From positions 1,054,001-1,118,000 of the forward strand of contig NZ_JAPDIA010000009.1 of the NCBI RefSeq assembly GCF_029525575.1: a DNA stretch of 64,000 nucleotides. The letters run 5' to 3'. Of the stretch, positions 1-10,194 are shown piece after piece. The DNA comes from Cohnella rhizosphaerae (GTDB lineage: Bacteria; Bacillota; Bacilli; Paenibacillales; Paenibacillaceae). The translations under genes were made by a program, and so were the position numbers. The notes beneath the pieces are model-generated. The model was not told where the DNA came from and did no database searches. It saw nothing but the letters and a program-made list of their open reading frames with translations. The first letter of the stretch is position 1; every line of letters starts with the position of its first letter.

Positions 1-1
1 C

Positions 2-289
2 TGGATCAAGGGCGGCTTCTTCGCCAAGGGCGATCTTTTGATCAATGCCGTACTGGGCAACACGAAGCCGGACATCAGCAAAACGCAGCTGGAATTCGAA
101 CGGATCAATAGCGGCGTGTACCCTGACGCAGACCGCTTAAGATCGAGATTTATCGTCCAATATAATTCAAAAATTTATGACGATCAAAATGTCGGGCTGC
201 CGCGCGTCAAGCAAATTAACGTGAACATCGGCAAAAAACGGCTCGTACCGCTGGGAAGCAAAGCAAACGAAGAAGACAACGAAAGCTGA
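2..289 (+). CDS. C-terminal fragment of an unrecognised protein
   Basis: An open frame enters from before the window and ends with TGA at 287-289, giving about 95 visible residues. The fragment is mixed and hydrophilic, has no membrane segment, and ends in an acidic tail (KANEEDNES). I do not recognise the family. The reading frame is supported by ordinary codon use and by the strong intrinsic terminator 22 bases downstream. Nothing in the fragment ties it to the sugar locus that follows, which lies on the other strand beyond the terminator. Confidence 0.55.
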   Translation, partial: WIKGGFFAKGDLLINAVLGNTKPDISKTQLEFERINSGVYPDADRLRSRFIVQYNSKIYDDQNVGLPRVKQINVNIGKKRLVPLGSKANEEDNES

Positions 290-310
290 AGCTAAACGAG
301 GGAATCAAAA

Positions 311-343
311 AAAGCAGCGTCGCGATTGCGACGCTGCTTTTTT
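311..343. terminator. Bidirectional intrinsic terminator
   Basis: A perfect 13-bp stem (311-323 with 328-340) has a GATT loop. T runs follow on the plus strand (338-343) and, read in reverse, on the minus strand (A run 307-313). It sits between the convergent ends of the first gene and the GH32-like gene and can serve both. Confidence 0.93.
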
Positions 344-347
344 ACAA

Positions 348-1866
348 TCATTTCATTTCCCAAATATTCAGTTCCGTAACGACTCCGCTTGAATCTTCGG
401 AATAAAATCCGAGGCTTGAGAGCGTCAGCGGTTCATCCAGTCGGTAAGAGATCGCGTAGTCATTATTAATGAATAGCTCGACGCATTCGTTTCGGGCGAA
501 AATTTTAAGACCATACACGTCGTTATAAGCCAAAGTCCAAGGCTTGTGAGCTGCGATTTCAAGTACGTTGGGCAGTGCCCAGCCGTTTTTGACGTCGCCC
601 AACTCCAGGCGGTTGTGCCTGAAATTTAAAAATAGACAGAAACGCCGTTCTCCCAAAAAAGACGCCGATCCCGGTGCCTTCCCGAACCGTAACCTTATAT
701 TCGATCACGCGCCCGTCGCTCCAATCCGTAACATCTGCCGTCGGGGACGGCGTATGGTCAAGTGCGCGCTCGATTCCTCCCGTGCTCCCTTGGTTGTCGA
801 AGATCAGCGTTTGGTCGTCCAGGGAATGCCAGACAACGGTCGGCAGGCGACCGGGTTGTCTCAATATGCGGTAGTCGGAAAAGGATATGCCGCTTCCGGC
901 CAGCTTCCCTTTGACGGCCTCGCAGCCTTCCCAATATTCCAGCTGCAGCACCCAAGGCTCTCGCTCGACGATCCTTTTAGGTAAACCAACTCTGCCGTCA
1001 ATATGGTCGTTTCCCCAAAAGTGATAAAAAAAGGTAGCCGGACTCAAAGGGGATAACCCGGCCGACGTATGCCATCACGACATTGGCATGATCGCGGCTT
1101 CCGACCAGCATCGGATCCTCCGGGGGCAGCCGGTAGGGACCCTGAAGCTTGTCGGATACGACGTAATAAGTCCCGCCAGAGCGTGCCAAAGCCCGGTCGT
1201 CATATCTCCAGCCGTGCTGCGTCACGGTGGAGAACATCACGTAATGGCGATCATTGAAGCTTAAATGTTCGGGAACCTCGAAATTGGGAAACAAATCCGC
1301 AGGGGTGCCTGGGGGGCAACGCCTCCCAATGGATGCCGTCCATGGAGGTCATGACGCCAAGCACGCCGGCTTTCGCTTTCAGCTTCCGGTCGGCGGCATG
1401 GGCGGTCAGGAAGCCGGTATACGGGGGGAGGGGCGTCTTGCAGCGCGTTGACGATTCCTAGCGAATCCCAGCGCGGCAATTCCTCGCAGCAATCCTCGGG
1501 ATCGTCCAGATAATAGGCGGGATCGGGTCTCAGCACAACCTCCTCGATGCGCTCCCAATGGTATAGATCTTTGCTGCGAGCAAATCGGATTTGCTGGTGG
1601 CCGCGGATGAGTTCTTCGGAGTAATTCATGATAAAGGTATCGCCGACTCGCTGCACCATGCCTGTGCCGAGCCATTCGGCGTCGGGATGCTTTTCAAGAA
1701 TAGGACCGTATTCCTTCCAGTGCAGCAGATCGTCGGAAACGGCCATGCTTATCCCGTTCCAACGGCTGGCACCCGGCGTGATACGAATATAGAACAGATG
1801 GTAGCGGTCGTTGTGCGGTACGATCCAGCAATCCCACAGACGATCCTCTCGCGGTTTATAGAGCAT
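348..1866 (-). CDS. GH32-like (clan GH-J) glycoside hydrolase, split by four +1 frame breaks
   Basis: Four overlapping pieces on the minus strand read as one protein of about 504 residues once one base is removed at each of four runs: the C runs near 1430 and 1312, the T run near 1027 and the T run near 657. The N-terminal part (WDCWIVPHNDRYHLFY, then SDDLLHWKEYGPIL) and the later FEVPEHL block resemble the five-bladed propeller of GH32 fructosidases, including the Glu of the usual EC motif. The classic NDPNG nucleophile block is not intact, so the substrate is uncertain. The C-terminal part (near VELFIND) resembles the GH32 beta-sandwich. The start ATG at 1866 has a good AGGAGGG site 10 bases upstream. 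An operator motif shared with the alpha-mannosidase gene lies in its promoter, so it probably belongs to the same regulon. Confidence 0.75.
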
Positions 1867-1910
1867 CCGTTAAATAGCCCTCCTAAAATAAAAATAATAT
1901 CTAAATATCA

Positions 1911-1959
1911 ATATACCTATAACACAAATAAGTATAAGTGAAGTTGTTTTTGCTGTAAA
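1911..1959 (-). promoter_or_regulatory. Promoter and operator of the GH32-like gene
   Basis: On the minus strand a -35 TTTACA (1954-1959) and a -10 TATACT (1931-1936) are 17 bases apart. Just downstream, at 1911-1925, is TTATAGGTATAT, a close copy of the motif GGTATATAGGTAT found twice upstream of the GntR regulator and alpha-mannosidase genes. Repressor binding here would block early transcription. The sequence match is seen; the regulator assignment is inference. Confidence 0.6.
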
Positions 1960-2046
1960 GCGAGAATTACGAGCGGTATAGACGAGAGATGGCGTGGCGC
2001 AGGAGTTAGTGTGCGAGGCGAATACGAAGGTGGCTGAAAACAAGTC

Positions 2047-2091
2047 GGAGCCGTCCGATCGGAAAAGGACATTTCCCGATTGGACGGCTCC
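2047..2091 (-). terminator. Stem-loop after the GntR/LacI regulator gene
   Basis: GGAGCCGTCC (2047-2056) pairs perfectly with GGACGGCTCC (2082-2091), with further inner pairing (ATCGG with CCGAT). It lies 32 bases past the stop of the minus-strand regulator. The following T tract on the minus strand is short, so it is a plausible but not ideal intrinsic terminator. Confidence 0.55.
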
Positions 2092-2122
2092 GCCGATTAA
2101 TCGCGACCGCGAACGGGTCATC

Positions 2123-3292
2123 TTACCTATTCGAAGGAGGGGCCGTGGATTGGCGCAGCACCAGTCGGGTCGGCAGCGTTAGCTTCTTCCTTTCTTGCAG
2201 CGGGTTGTCGATGATCGACAGCAGCAGCTTGGCGGCATCGATGCCCAGCTGGCTTTCTTGCTGCACCACGCAGGTCGGCGGGATTCGGGACAACGCGGAA
2301 TGCTCGAAATCGTCGCAGAAGACGACCGAGAGCTGCTCGGGCACCTTGATGCCAAGGTTCGTCGCGGCCTGCAACGTGGCCAATCCGCTGTAGGTCGTGG
2401 CTGCGAACACAGCCGTGACCGCAGGATTTTGCTCCAGAAAAGCCTGAATGCGCACCGTCATACGTTCAAGTTGATCGGCTTGCGGCTCTCCGGACGGGGG
2501 GGCGTCTTCCCCGTTCTCCGATTCGAAATAAGCCAGCCGCGGACCGAAAGGATAGCGGCTGGCGGACAACGCCCGCTCATAGCCGGCGATCCGCTCCTCC
2601 AGGCTCGTTGTCGTTCGGTCGTGAACGACGACAAACGCAATATTGTGATGCCCCAGCCCAATGAGATGGGACGTGGCGTCGAAGGCGCCGCCGATGTTGT
2701 CCGAGCAAACGCAATTGGTGTCCACGCCGCGCAAGTAGCGGTCGATCACGACCACCGGAAACTTGTTCAGGGTCAACCGCAGGATCTCTTCGTTGTAAGT
2801 CTCCCCGTCGACGGGAAAAATCAGCACGCCTCGCACGCCGGTCCGGACGGAGTCCACCAGCAGCCTGCGCTCCAGTTCTTGCTCGTTGCGCGTCGATCGG
2901 ACGATCAACTGGTAGCCGTGATCGGCCAGATAGGATTCCGCCCCTGTCAGAATGCTTGCGGACAGGCTGCTCTGAATATGGGGGGTGAGCAGCACGATCA
3001 GTTTCATCGTGGATATGCCGGCGTCGGCGGCGGGGGCTACAACAGGGCGATGTTCGTCGCCGACCATCTGCGAGATGAAAGAGCCCTTGCCCTGTATGCG
3101 GTAGATAAGTCCTTCCTGAACTAATTCAGCCATTGCTTTCTTGACTGTGAACCGGCTGACGTTAAATTTCTCGGCGAGCTCCTGTTCAGTCGGCAATTGA
3201 TCGTTGGCCTGCCAGTGCAGCTGCTGTATATTCGCAAGGATGTAATCCCGGATCTGGGAATAGAGAGGCGTACGTTTCTTGCTTGACGTCAT
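2123..3292 (-). CDS. GntR-type repressor with LacI-like sugar-binding domain
   Basis: The protein has about 389 residues. The N-terminus (SQIRDYILANI, LPTEQELAEKF, SRFTVKKAMAELVQEGLI) is a typical GntR winged helix. The remainder, from about residue 85, is a periplasmic-binding/LacI-type effector domain (VIDRYLRGVD, TAVFAATTYSGL, LSVVFCDDFEHS). This is the layout of AraR-like regulators. The start is taken as ATG 3292, with GGAG 12 bases upstream; an in-frame TTG at 3304 sits directly on that site and is less likely. It lies between the GH32-like gene and the divergent alpha-mannosidase operon and has an operator copy in its own upstream region (3363-3379). It probably represses all three units in the absence of a sugar, and itself. 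The inducer cannot be told from sequence. Confidence 0.9.
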   Translation of the reverse strand: MTSSKKRTPLYSQIRDYILANIQQLHWQANDQLPTEQELAEKFNVSRFTVKKAMAELVQEGLIYRIQGKGSFISQMVGDEHRPVVAPAADAGISTMKLIVLLTPHIQSSLSASILTGAESYLADHGYQLIVRSTRNEQELERRLLVDSVRTGVRGVLIFPVDGETYNEEILRLTLNKFPVVVIDRYLRGVDTNCVCSDNIGGAFDATSHLIGLGHHNIAFVVVHDRTTTSLEERIAGYERALSASRYPFGPRLAYFESENGEDAPPSGEPQADQLERMTVRIQAFLEQNPAVTAVFAATTYSGLATLQAATNLGIKVPEQLSVVFCDDFEHSALSRIPPTCVVQQESQLGIDAAKLLLSIIDNPLQERKKLTLPTRLVLRQSTAPPSNR

Positions 3293-3362
3293 CCGATCGT
3301 TCAACTCCGCTTCATCGACATTATGTTTTATTTTAACACAGCCGGGCGAAATTTACACATAA

Positions 3363-3379
3363 ATATACCTATATACCAC
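3363..3379 (-). promoter_or_regulatory. Operator copy upstream of the GntR/LacI regulator
   Basis: Read on the minus strand this is GTGGTATATAGGTATAT. Its core is identical to the copy at 3501-3515 and close to that at 1911-1925. It lies about 70 bases upstream of the regulator start, consistent with autoregulation. A perfect palindrome TTGTGCACAA is found nearby at 3389-3398. Confidence 0.6.
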
Positions 3380-3436
3380 TTTGAAACCTTGTGCACAAAA
3401 TCTTATTATCTGTGCAAATGAGTCTGAATTTTTCGC

Positions 3437-3515
3437 TTTACATCGCTTTTGAATTGTAATATATTTTACTTGAGAAAAAGGTATCTAAATATGAATAATT
3501 GGTATATAGGTATCT
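3437..3515 (+). promoter_or_regulatory. Promoter and operator of the alpha-mannosidase operon
   Basis: TTTACA (3437-3442) and TATATT (3460-3465) are spaced by 17 bases. Downstream, GGTATATAGGTATCT (3501-3515) repeats the operator core, and a partial GGTATCTA lies at 3480. The arrangement (TTTACA promoter followed by the motif downstream of -10) matches the GH32-like gene. Confidence 0.6.
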
Positions 3516-3535
3516 ATTTGAATGGAGTGGATCAA

Positions 3536-6392
3536 ATGTCAGTCACCATCGAGCAGCGTCTGAGGCGGCTGCTGGGGCCGGAGCCGAAGAGCTACTGGGA
3601 AGAGAAAATTACGGAAAGGTACGGCTATTGGGGTGGACGAATTCTGGCGCAGCTATTCTTTGCCTATGAGTTGTCGAAAGTAAACGGCGGGCAGTACGAC
3701 CAAGTCATTTCGAAAGCGCTTACCCCCATTGAGAACGGGCTGGCCGAAGAGGGCGTCATCGGCAAACAAACCGCAATCGCTGCCGAAGCGCTGCTTCAGA
3801 ATCTTGCCGCGGAGGCGAAGAGCTACGAGATTCTGGCGGTGGCGCACGCGCATATCGACATGAACTGGATGTGGTCGTGGGACGAGACGGTCGCCGTGAC
3901 GTTGGATACGTTTCGGACGATGCTGAACTTGATGGAAGAATACCCTGCCTTCACATTTTCGCAATCGCAAGCGTCGATCTACCGCATCGTCGAGCAATAC
4001 GCGCCGGACATGCTTTTGGAGATCAAGCGGAGAGTCAAGGAAGGGCGCTGGGAGGTAACGGCCTCCCACTGGGTCGAAGCGGACAAAAATATGCCGAACG
4101 GCGAAAGCCTGTCCCGACACTTGCTATATGCGAAACGTTATCTGGCCGACTTGTTCGAGCTTGATATCGACAGCCTCAATCTTGATTTTGAGCCGGATAC
4201 GTTCGGCCATAGTCTCAACGTTCCCGAGATCCTGGCGAACGGCGGCGTCAAGTACTTCTACCATTGTCGGGGAAACGATGCGCCGATTTTCTACAAATGG
4301 GAAGCGCCTTCAGGGAAAAGCGTGCTGGTCTACCGGGAACCGACCTGGTACAACGATAACATTCAATCGTCGCTCGGCGCCTACGTGCCGGACATTTGCC
4401 GCCAAACCGGACTGAAAACGTACTTAAAAGTTTATGGCGTGGGGGATCACGGCGGCGGTCCGACGCGGCGCGACCTCGAGCGGCTGCAAGATATGAACGA
4501 TTGGCCGATTTATCCGCGCCTGAGATTCGGAACGTACCGTGAATTTTTCGCCATGGCGGACGCGATCGCGGACCGGTTTCCCGTCATGCGGGGAGAACAG
4601 AACTTTATTTTCACGGGCTGCTATACTTCGCAGACGCGGATCAAGACGGCGAATCGGATGGGCGAGGCGGCGCTGAATGAGGCCGAAGCGATCAGCGCGT
4701 TGGCGAACGTCGAGACGGGTAAGGCTTATCCGGCCGAAGCGTTCGAGGAAGCCTGGCGCAACGTGCTGTTTAACCAGTTCCACGATATATTGCCGGGTTC
4801 GGGTGTGATCGAGACGCGCGAGCATGCGCTCGGCCTGTTCCAGAATACGATGGCGACCGCCAATACGCATCGCAAGCTTGCGATGGAGCGGATCGCCGCC
4901 GACATCGACACGTCCGGTCTGGCCGGGGACTCGAGCGGGCAGACTACGTCGGAGGGGGGCGGGAGCCGGCTACGGCGCGCGGTCGTTCCGGATTACCCAG
5001 GTGGAGAGGGGGGCGCGGCACCACCCGAATCGTACATTTGTTCAACCCGTCCGTGCAAGAGCGGGAGGAAACGGTTGAAATCGTGCTATGGGATTGGAAA
5101 AGCCCGATTGCCGCGCTCTCGGTCAAGGACAGCAAGGGCAATGCCGTGCCGTACCAGGTGCTCGATCAAGGATTTAACGTCTATTGGGGACACGATTTTA
5201 TCCGGATTATGGCGCTGGTCCAGGCACCGCCGTTCGGTTACTCCACTTATACCGTCTCGGAAGGGGAAGCAACGGTCGGTCCTTTGCAGGCGACCGAGCC
5301 GCGGGTCGACCTCGAGGAAACGTTCGTGCTCAGAGAACGAGCTGCTGCAAGCCATGTTCGATTCGCGCGACGGCACCGTCCGATCGCTCATCCGTAAGGA
5401 TACGGGCGAGCAGCTGGTCGATCCGGCGAGGCCGGCAGGCGTATTCAGGCTCATCCAAGAAGATCCCGAGCGGGCGATGACCGCATGGAGAGTCGGCCGT
5501 TACATGGAAGTGACGAACCTGCACGGCGGCGCGGTAAAAATCAAAAAAAGGCGTATGGGGACCGCTGCGGCAAACCATACATCTGGAATTCAGATTCAAC
5601 CAGACGCTGCTTCGTGCCTATGTATCGCTCGACAGTAACAGTTCCTTCATTAAATATGAGCTCGAATGCGACTGGCACGAAATCGGCCAGCCGGGCCAAA
5701 GCGTTCCGCAGCTGAACTTTCACTGGCCGCTGGCCCATGCCGTCAAATCATACCAGTACGATGTGCCTTACGGGATCATCGAACGCGCGCCGTTGGATCA
5801 TGACGTGCCGGGCAATAGCTTTGCGCTCGCCGTGCCGGCCGACGAGGCGGCGCAATCGTCCGTCATGCTCGTGACGAACAACAAATACGGTTTTCGCGGA
5901 ACGGACGATTCGCTCGCAGTATCGCTGATCCGCAGCTCCTACGATCCCGATCTCCATCCGGAACTGGGCAATCATCACCGTTCTTCCATGGCGATCGGCG
6001 TGCTGCCAGCGCGTTCGACGAACCGACATAAGATCGAGGCAGCCTACCGGTTCAACCATCCGCTGAACGTGATTTCCGGCACGCCGCATGCGGGCATGCG
6101 GGCGCTCGATGCCGGCTTTCTCCGGCTGGCGGAAGGAACGGCGGCGGTGTCCGCCGTGAAGATGCCGGAGGTCCAGGACGGAAAAGCATGGATCGTGCGC
6201 GTGTACGAAACCGAGGGGATGCCGACGACCGTTCGTTTCCATACGGCCGGACAGGCGACGGAAGCTTGTTTTGTGGATACGCTGGAGCGCAAGCTGCCGG
6301 AAGGCGAAGGTATTCGGCTCGAGGCTTCGGGTATCGTCGCATTCGAACTTGCGGCGTATGCGTCGGCCGCGATTCGCCTCAAGTTTGTTTGA
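3536..6392 (+). CDS. GH38 alpha-mannosidase, split by four +1 frame breaks
   Basis: This hydrolyses terminal alpha-mannosides; with no signal peptide it acts in the cytoplasm on imported oligosaccharides. The start is ATG 3536 with GGAG 8 bases upstream. The catalytic domain is intact: the metal-binding HAHID followed by NWMWSWDET (residue ~104), the nucleophile Asp in EPDTFGHS (residue ~221) and the conserved NQFHDILPGSG (residue ~413). The frame then breaks at G runs near 4960 and 5010, near 5331 (one surplus base, not in a long run) and at the A run near 5545. Removing one base at each gives a continuous 950-residue protein, normal for bacterial GH38, with the expected beta-sandwich C-terminus. 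It heads an operon with the sugar ABC importer. Alternative: a true pseudogene, which I think unlikely because all breaks are +1 and coding quality is kept between them. Confidence 0.88.
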
Positions 6393-6430
6393 AATCGCTA
6401 TAACCATCATGAACGAAGGAGGTGATACAT

Positions 6431-7381
6431 CTGAGCGCACGGGTTCATCAAATGAAGGAAGGGAAGCTTCGGAATTCAAGGAAGAAGCTGTCGACGCGGA
6501 TGTGGGAAGCCCGGTTCATCTACCTGCTGATCGTTCCGACCATCGCGTACTTCTTCATTTTTGCTTACCTTCCGTTTGCAGGGTTGCAGATCGCGTTCAA
6601 GGACTTTCAGATTTTCAAGGGGATGTGGGAAAGTCCGTGGGTCGGCTGGAAAAACTTCGAGGACGTGTTCCAGTCGGCGAAGCTGCCGCAGGTCACGATC
6701 AATACGATCACGATCAGCTTGTATCGCTTGCTGTTCGGATTCCCGGTGCCCATCCTGTTCGCGTTGCTGCTTAACGAGGTACGGGTGATGTGGTTCAAAA
6801 GAACGATTCAAACGGTCACTTATTTCCCCCACTTCCTGTCGTGGGTCGTCTTCTCGGGTATCGTCTTCAACCTGCTCGGACCGCTGGGCATTATTAATCT
6901 GCTGCTGAAAAATTTGGGCTTCGAGCCGATCAACTTTTTGACGATGCCGGAATATTTTCGCTCGATTCTAGTTGTGACCGGTATTATTAAGGAGTTTGGC
7001 TGGGGGGCGATCATTTACTTGGCCGCGCTCTCGGGGCTCGACCCTCAGCAGTACGAAGCGGCCAAGATCGACGGAGCGGGCAAACTCCGCCAAATCTGGC
7101 ACGTTACGCTGCCGGGCATCCGCCCGATGATCGTACTGATGCTCATTCTGTCGCTTGGCGGCATTCTGGATGCCGGCTTCGATCAGGTGTTCATGATGTA
7201 CAACGGCGCCGTTATGGGCGTTGGGGACATCATCGACACCTACGTTTATCGGCTCGGCCTTATGGAAGCGCAATATGAGATGGCGACCGTCTTCGGATTG
7301 CTCAAGGGGATCATCGGATTTACGTTAATCGTAACGGCCAACGCCATCATTCGCAGAATGGGGGAGAAGTCGTTGTGGTAA
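6431..7381 (+). CDS. Sugar ABC transporter permease, LplB/CUT1 type
   Basis: This inner-membrane subunit of an oligosaccharide importer has about 316 residues. Six hydrophobic segments are visible, beginning with FIYLLIVPTIAYFFIFAYLP, and the EAA loop EAAKIDGAGKLRQIWHVTLP contacts the ATPase. The start is unusual. A perfect AAGGAGGTGAT (6416-6426) ends five bases before CTG 6431, which is in frame; the first ATG (6452) has no ribosome site and the GTG at 6422 lies within the site. I therefore place the start at CTG 6431, with ATG 6452 as fallback. It overlaps the next permease. No ATPase gene is present, as is usual where a shared MsmX-type ATPase serves several importers. Confidence 0.9.
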   Translation: MSARVHQMKEGKLRNSRKKLSTRMWEARFIYLLIVPTIAYFFIFAYLPFAGLQIAFKDFQIFKGMWESPWVGWKNFEDVFQSAKLPQVTINTITISLYRLLFGFPVPILFALLLNEVRVMWFKRTIQTVTYFPHFLSWVVFSGIVFNLLGPLGIINLLLKNLGFEPINFLTMPEYFRSILVVTGIIKEFGWGAIIYLAALSGLDPQQYEAAKIDGAGKLRQIWHVTLPGIRPMIVLMLILSLGGILDAGFDQVFMMYNGAVMGVGDIIDTYVYRLGLMEAQYEMATVFGLLKGIIGFTLIVTANAIIRRMGEKSLW

Positions 7382-8328
7382 CCGATCCATCCAACAACCA
7401 TGCGCCAATCGACGACGATCTCCGGGTAACGCTTGCCGGTACGGGGCATCTGGACCGCAATCCGCTGTGGGCGCAGACGATCATCTACTTGATTCTGATC
7501 GGGCTCGGCCTGGTTACTTTGCTGCCGATGGTCAACGTGCTGGCGGTTTCCTTGAGCGAGGGTTATGCGATTACGCAAAATCCGCTGATGCTGCTGCCGC
7601 ACGACTTCACCGTGGAAGCTTACAAATATATTTTCGGCACGGAAGTGCTGTTGAAATCGTTCGGCATTACGGTGTACGTCACCGTCTTCGGTACATTCCT
7701 GAACTTGGCATTCACGATTACTGGCGCCTATGGTCTGTCGAAAACGCACATTCCCGGCTACAAATTCCTCATGTGGCTGATCGTCGTTCCGATGCTGTTC
7801 GGCGCGGGGCTGATTCCCTACTACCTGCTGCTCAAAAATTTGCATCTGCTGAATACGCTGTGGGTGCTGATCATTCCAGGGCTGGTGGCGCCGTTTAACC
7901 TGATCCTGATGCGCAACTTCTTCTGGAATATTCCGGAGAGCCTCGAGGAATCGGCAAGACTCGACGGCGCTTCCGAACTGCAGGTGCTGTGGAAGCTGAT
8001 TATCCCGCTGTCCAAACCGGTGATCGCGACGGTCGGATTATTTTACGCAGTGGGGCACTGGAACGATTTCTTCTCGGGACTGTTCTTCATTAGCGACAAT
8101 TCGAAGTGGCCGCTTCAGGTGGTCATGCGGTCGATCATCATCGATCAGAACATGATGAACATGGGCAGCGGCCCGGCGCAATCGGGCGACGTCACCAGGA
8201 TCGTGGTCTCTCAGCAAAATATCAAGGCGGCGACCATCATTTTCGCCATCGTGCCTATTCTGCTCGTCTATCCGTTCCTTCAAAAATATTTTGTCAAAGG
8301 CATCATGCTCGGTTCGGTGAAAGGCTGA
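7375..8328 (+). CDS. Sugar ABC transporter permease, LplC/YtcP type
   Basis: This is the second permease of the importer, 317 residues. It starts at GTG 7375, overlapping the end of the first permease by seven bases, a sign of coupled translation. It shows a long hydrophilic N-terminus, membrane segments from about residue 40 (IIYLILIGLGLVTLLPMVNV), and the EAA loop EESARLDGASELQVLWKLI. The family is CUT1 carbohydrate permeases. Together with the adjacent alpha-mannosidase it suggests uptake of mannose-containing oligosaccharides; the substrate is inferred from context only. Confidence 0.93.
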   Translation: MVTDPSNNHAPIDDDLRVTLAGTGHLDRNPLWAQTIIYLILIGLGLVTLLPMVNVLAVSLSEGYAITQNPLMLLPHDFTVEAYKYIFGTEVLLKSFGITVYVTVFGTFLNLAFTITGAYGLSKTHIPGYKFLMWLIVVPMLFGAGLIPYYLLLKNLHLLNTLWVLIIPGLVAPFNLILMRNFFWNIPESLEESARLDGASELQVLWKLIIPLSKPVIATVGLFYAVGHWNDFFSGLFFISDNSKWPLQVVMRSIIIDQNMMNMGSGPAQSGDVTRIVVSQQNIKAATIIFAIVPILLVYPFLQKYFVKGIMLGSVKG

Positions 8329-8390
8329 ACGCGTTGAAACTTCCCTCAAGGGATTTTCATAAAACTAAACTAAGACGGGGTGTACGATCC

Positions 8391-10023
8391 ATGAAAAAAA
8401 AGCAAAGCGGCAACAGGCGCGCTGACGCTGCTGTTGACGGCATCGTCGGTGCTGGGCTGCTCCGGCAAGGACAATAATAAGGAAGGAACGCCGACGGCAA
8501 CGGGAAGCGCGCCGGTCGCAAGCGAATCGGCACCGGCCGGAAGCACGGCCGGCAACGCAAACCAGGAGGTCGTGAAATTCTCCTATCTGCGACCGACATG
8601 GGGACCGGCGACATACGCCAAAGGCGGCGCCTACGAGAAAGAGCTGTTCAAGCAAGCGAACGTGGAGATCGACGTGCAGATCATTCCCGTCATCGACTTT
8701 GACGCCAAGATCAACACGATACTCGCTGGAGGCGATCTGCCGGACGTTCTGTGGGCGAATGGACCGCTCATGGAGCGCGACCGCAACTTGCAGGAGCAGG
8801 GGGCGTTTCTGCCGATCAATGAATATCTCGACAAATATCCTGCGGTCAAGGAAGCGGTTCCGGACGGCATCTGGGAGCAGCTCAAGGCGAAGGACGGCAA
8901 TAATTACTTTATACCGAACCTGATTTATCCGATTACCCCGGCTCCGATCATGTACCGCCAGGACTGGTTCGAGAAGCTGGGCATCGCCGAGCCGAAGACG
9001 GTGGACGAGCTGGTGGCGGCGCTGAAGGTCATCAAAAACAGCGATCCGGACGGCAACGGCAAGAACGACACCGTTCCGCTGACGGCCGGCTACGAATGGT
9101 CGTTCAAGGACCTCGCGACCGCGTGGAAGGTTTCGTTCAACGGCTGGACGCCAGATCCGAATGACGCGAACCGGATCATTCCGTCCATCGCGAACGAGAA
9201 GAACATCGATTTCTATTACTGGCTGCAAGGTCTGTACAAGGAAGGACTGCTCGACCCGGAATTCAAGCTGAACAAGGAGCCGAACTTCGCCGAAAACAAA
9301 TTCAATGCGGGGATGGCCGCCGTCATCGCTACGCCATGGGTCAGCTACATCGAAAAGGTAACCAAGCTGCAGAAGCTCGACCCGAACGCCAAGGTAGGCA
9401 TCATGTCGCCGCTCGCAGGTCCCGACGGCACGCCGGGCGGAACGCGCTCGGTATTCCCGGTAGATCGCGGCTTCTACATTTCCGCCAAAGCCAAGGACCC
9501 GGACGGCATTTTCCGCTTCCTGAACTGGACGTTGACCGAAGGCTCGGACTTCCGCCGCTACGGCGTGGAAGGTAAAACCTACAACGTAGTGGACGGCAAG
9601 AAGGTGGTTATTCCGAACGAGCAACGCGAAACGGATTATAAAGGCGAGCAGATCGAGCCGCTGCATTTCCTCGATCCGATCGAAGAGAAGCTGGATTGGG
9701 ACAGCCTGCAATCGGACTACGAAGGCGCGGGCATCGGCGACAAGTTCGCTTACGTGAAGGAGAAATTCGCCGAGTACGCAAAGATCGACTATCCGGACTG
9801 GCGAGATTATACGGTAGCTTCGCCGGCCGACGCCGAGCTGGGCGCAAGGCTGTGGAACGATTATTTGCAGCCGGTCATCGACAGCGCCATTATCAACAAA
9901 TCGTCGAATAAGCAGCAATGGCTGGATGCGCTCAAGAAATGGAGCGACGCCGGCGGACAGAAAATTATCGACGAAGTCAACCAGCTGCAGACGAACAAGA
10001 GCAAACCGGACTACGTGAACTAA
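8391..10023 (+). CDS. Sugar-binding lipoprotein of the ABC importer (one frame break)
   Basis: The extracellular solute-binding protein is about 543 residues. From ATG 8391 the frame breaks in the 8-base A run at 8394-8401. Removing one A gives a lipoprotein signal (MKKSKAATG... then LLTASSVLGC) with a clear lipobox Cys, followed by a Thr/Ser/Ala linker and the mature binding domain. The body (YEKELFKQANVEIDVQIIP, INTILAGGDLPDVLWANG) is typical of the large LplA/YtcQ-type extracellular binding proteins of Paenibacillus. It follows both permeases and is closed by a long hairpin at 10072-10138. Confidence 0.9.
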
Positions 10024-10071
10024 ATAGCCGTAAGGGCACGCTGTAATCCAATGCATGGATAGGCGGCGAGG

Positions 10072-10138
10072 AAAGAGCAGGTTGGAAGTCATTCCGTGAA
10101 AAGCACGTCGGTAATGAATCCAGGATGACCTGCTCTTT
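10072..10138 (+). terminator. Long structured terminator after the sugar operon
   Basis: AAAGAGCAGGT (10072-10082) pairs perfectly with ACCTGCTCTTT (10128-10138). The inner sequence adds TCATT/AATGA and CGTG/CACG pairs, making one extended hairpin, followed by a T-rich stretch. Confidence 0.75.
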
Positions 10139-10194
10139 CTGCGCTTTCTGTTTGTTTTGCGCCGTTCCAATTCGAGCAAGAAAGGGATGGATTG

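Noticed and set aside
348..1866. Pseudogene status for the split GH32-like, GH38 and other broken genes
   Set aside because: All breaks are single surplus bases, coding quality is kept between them, and housekeeping genes show the same defect.
1870..2121. 83-residue minus-strand open frame between the GH32-like and regulator genes
   Set aside because: It covers the regulator's terminator hairpin and the GH32 promoter, has no ribosome site and no family resemblance.
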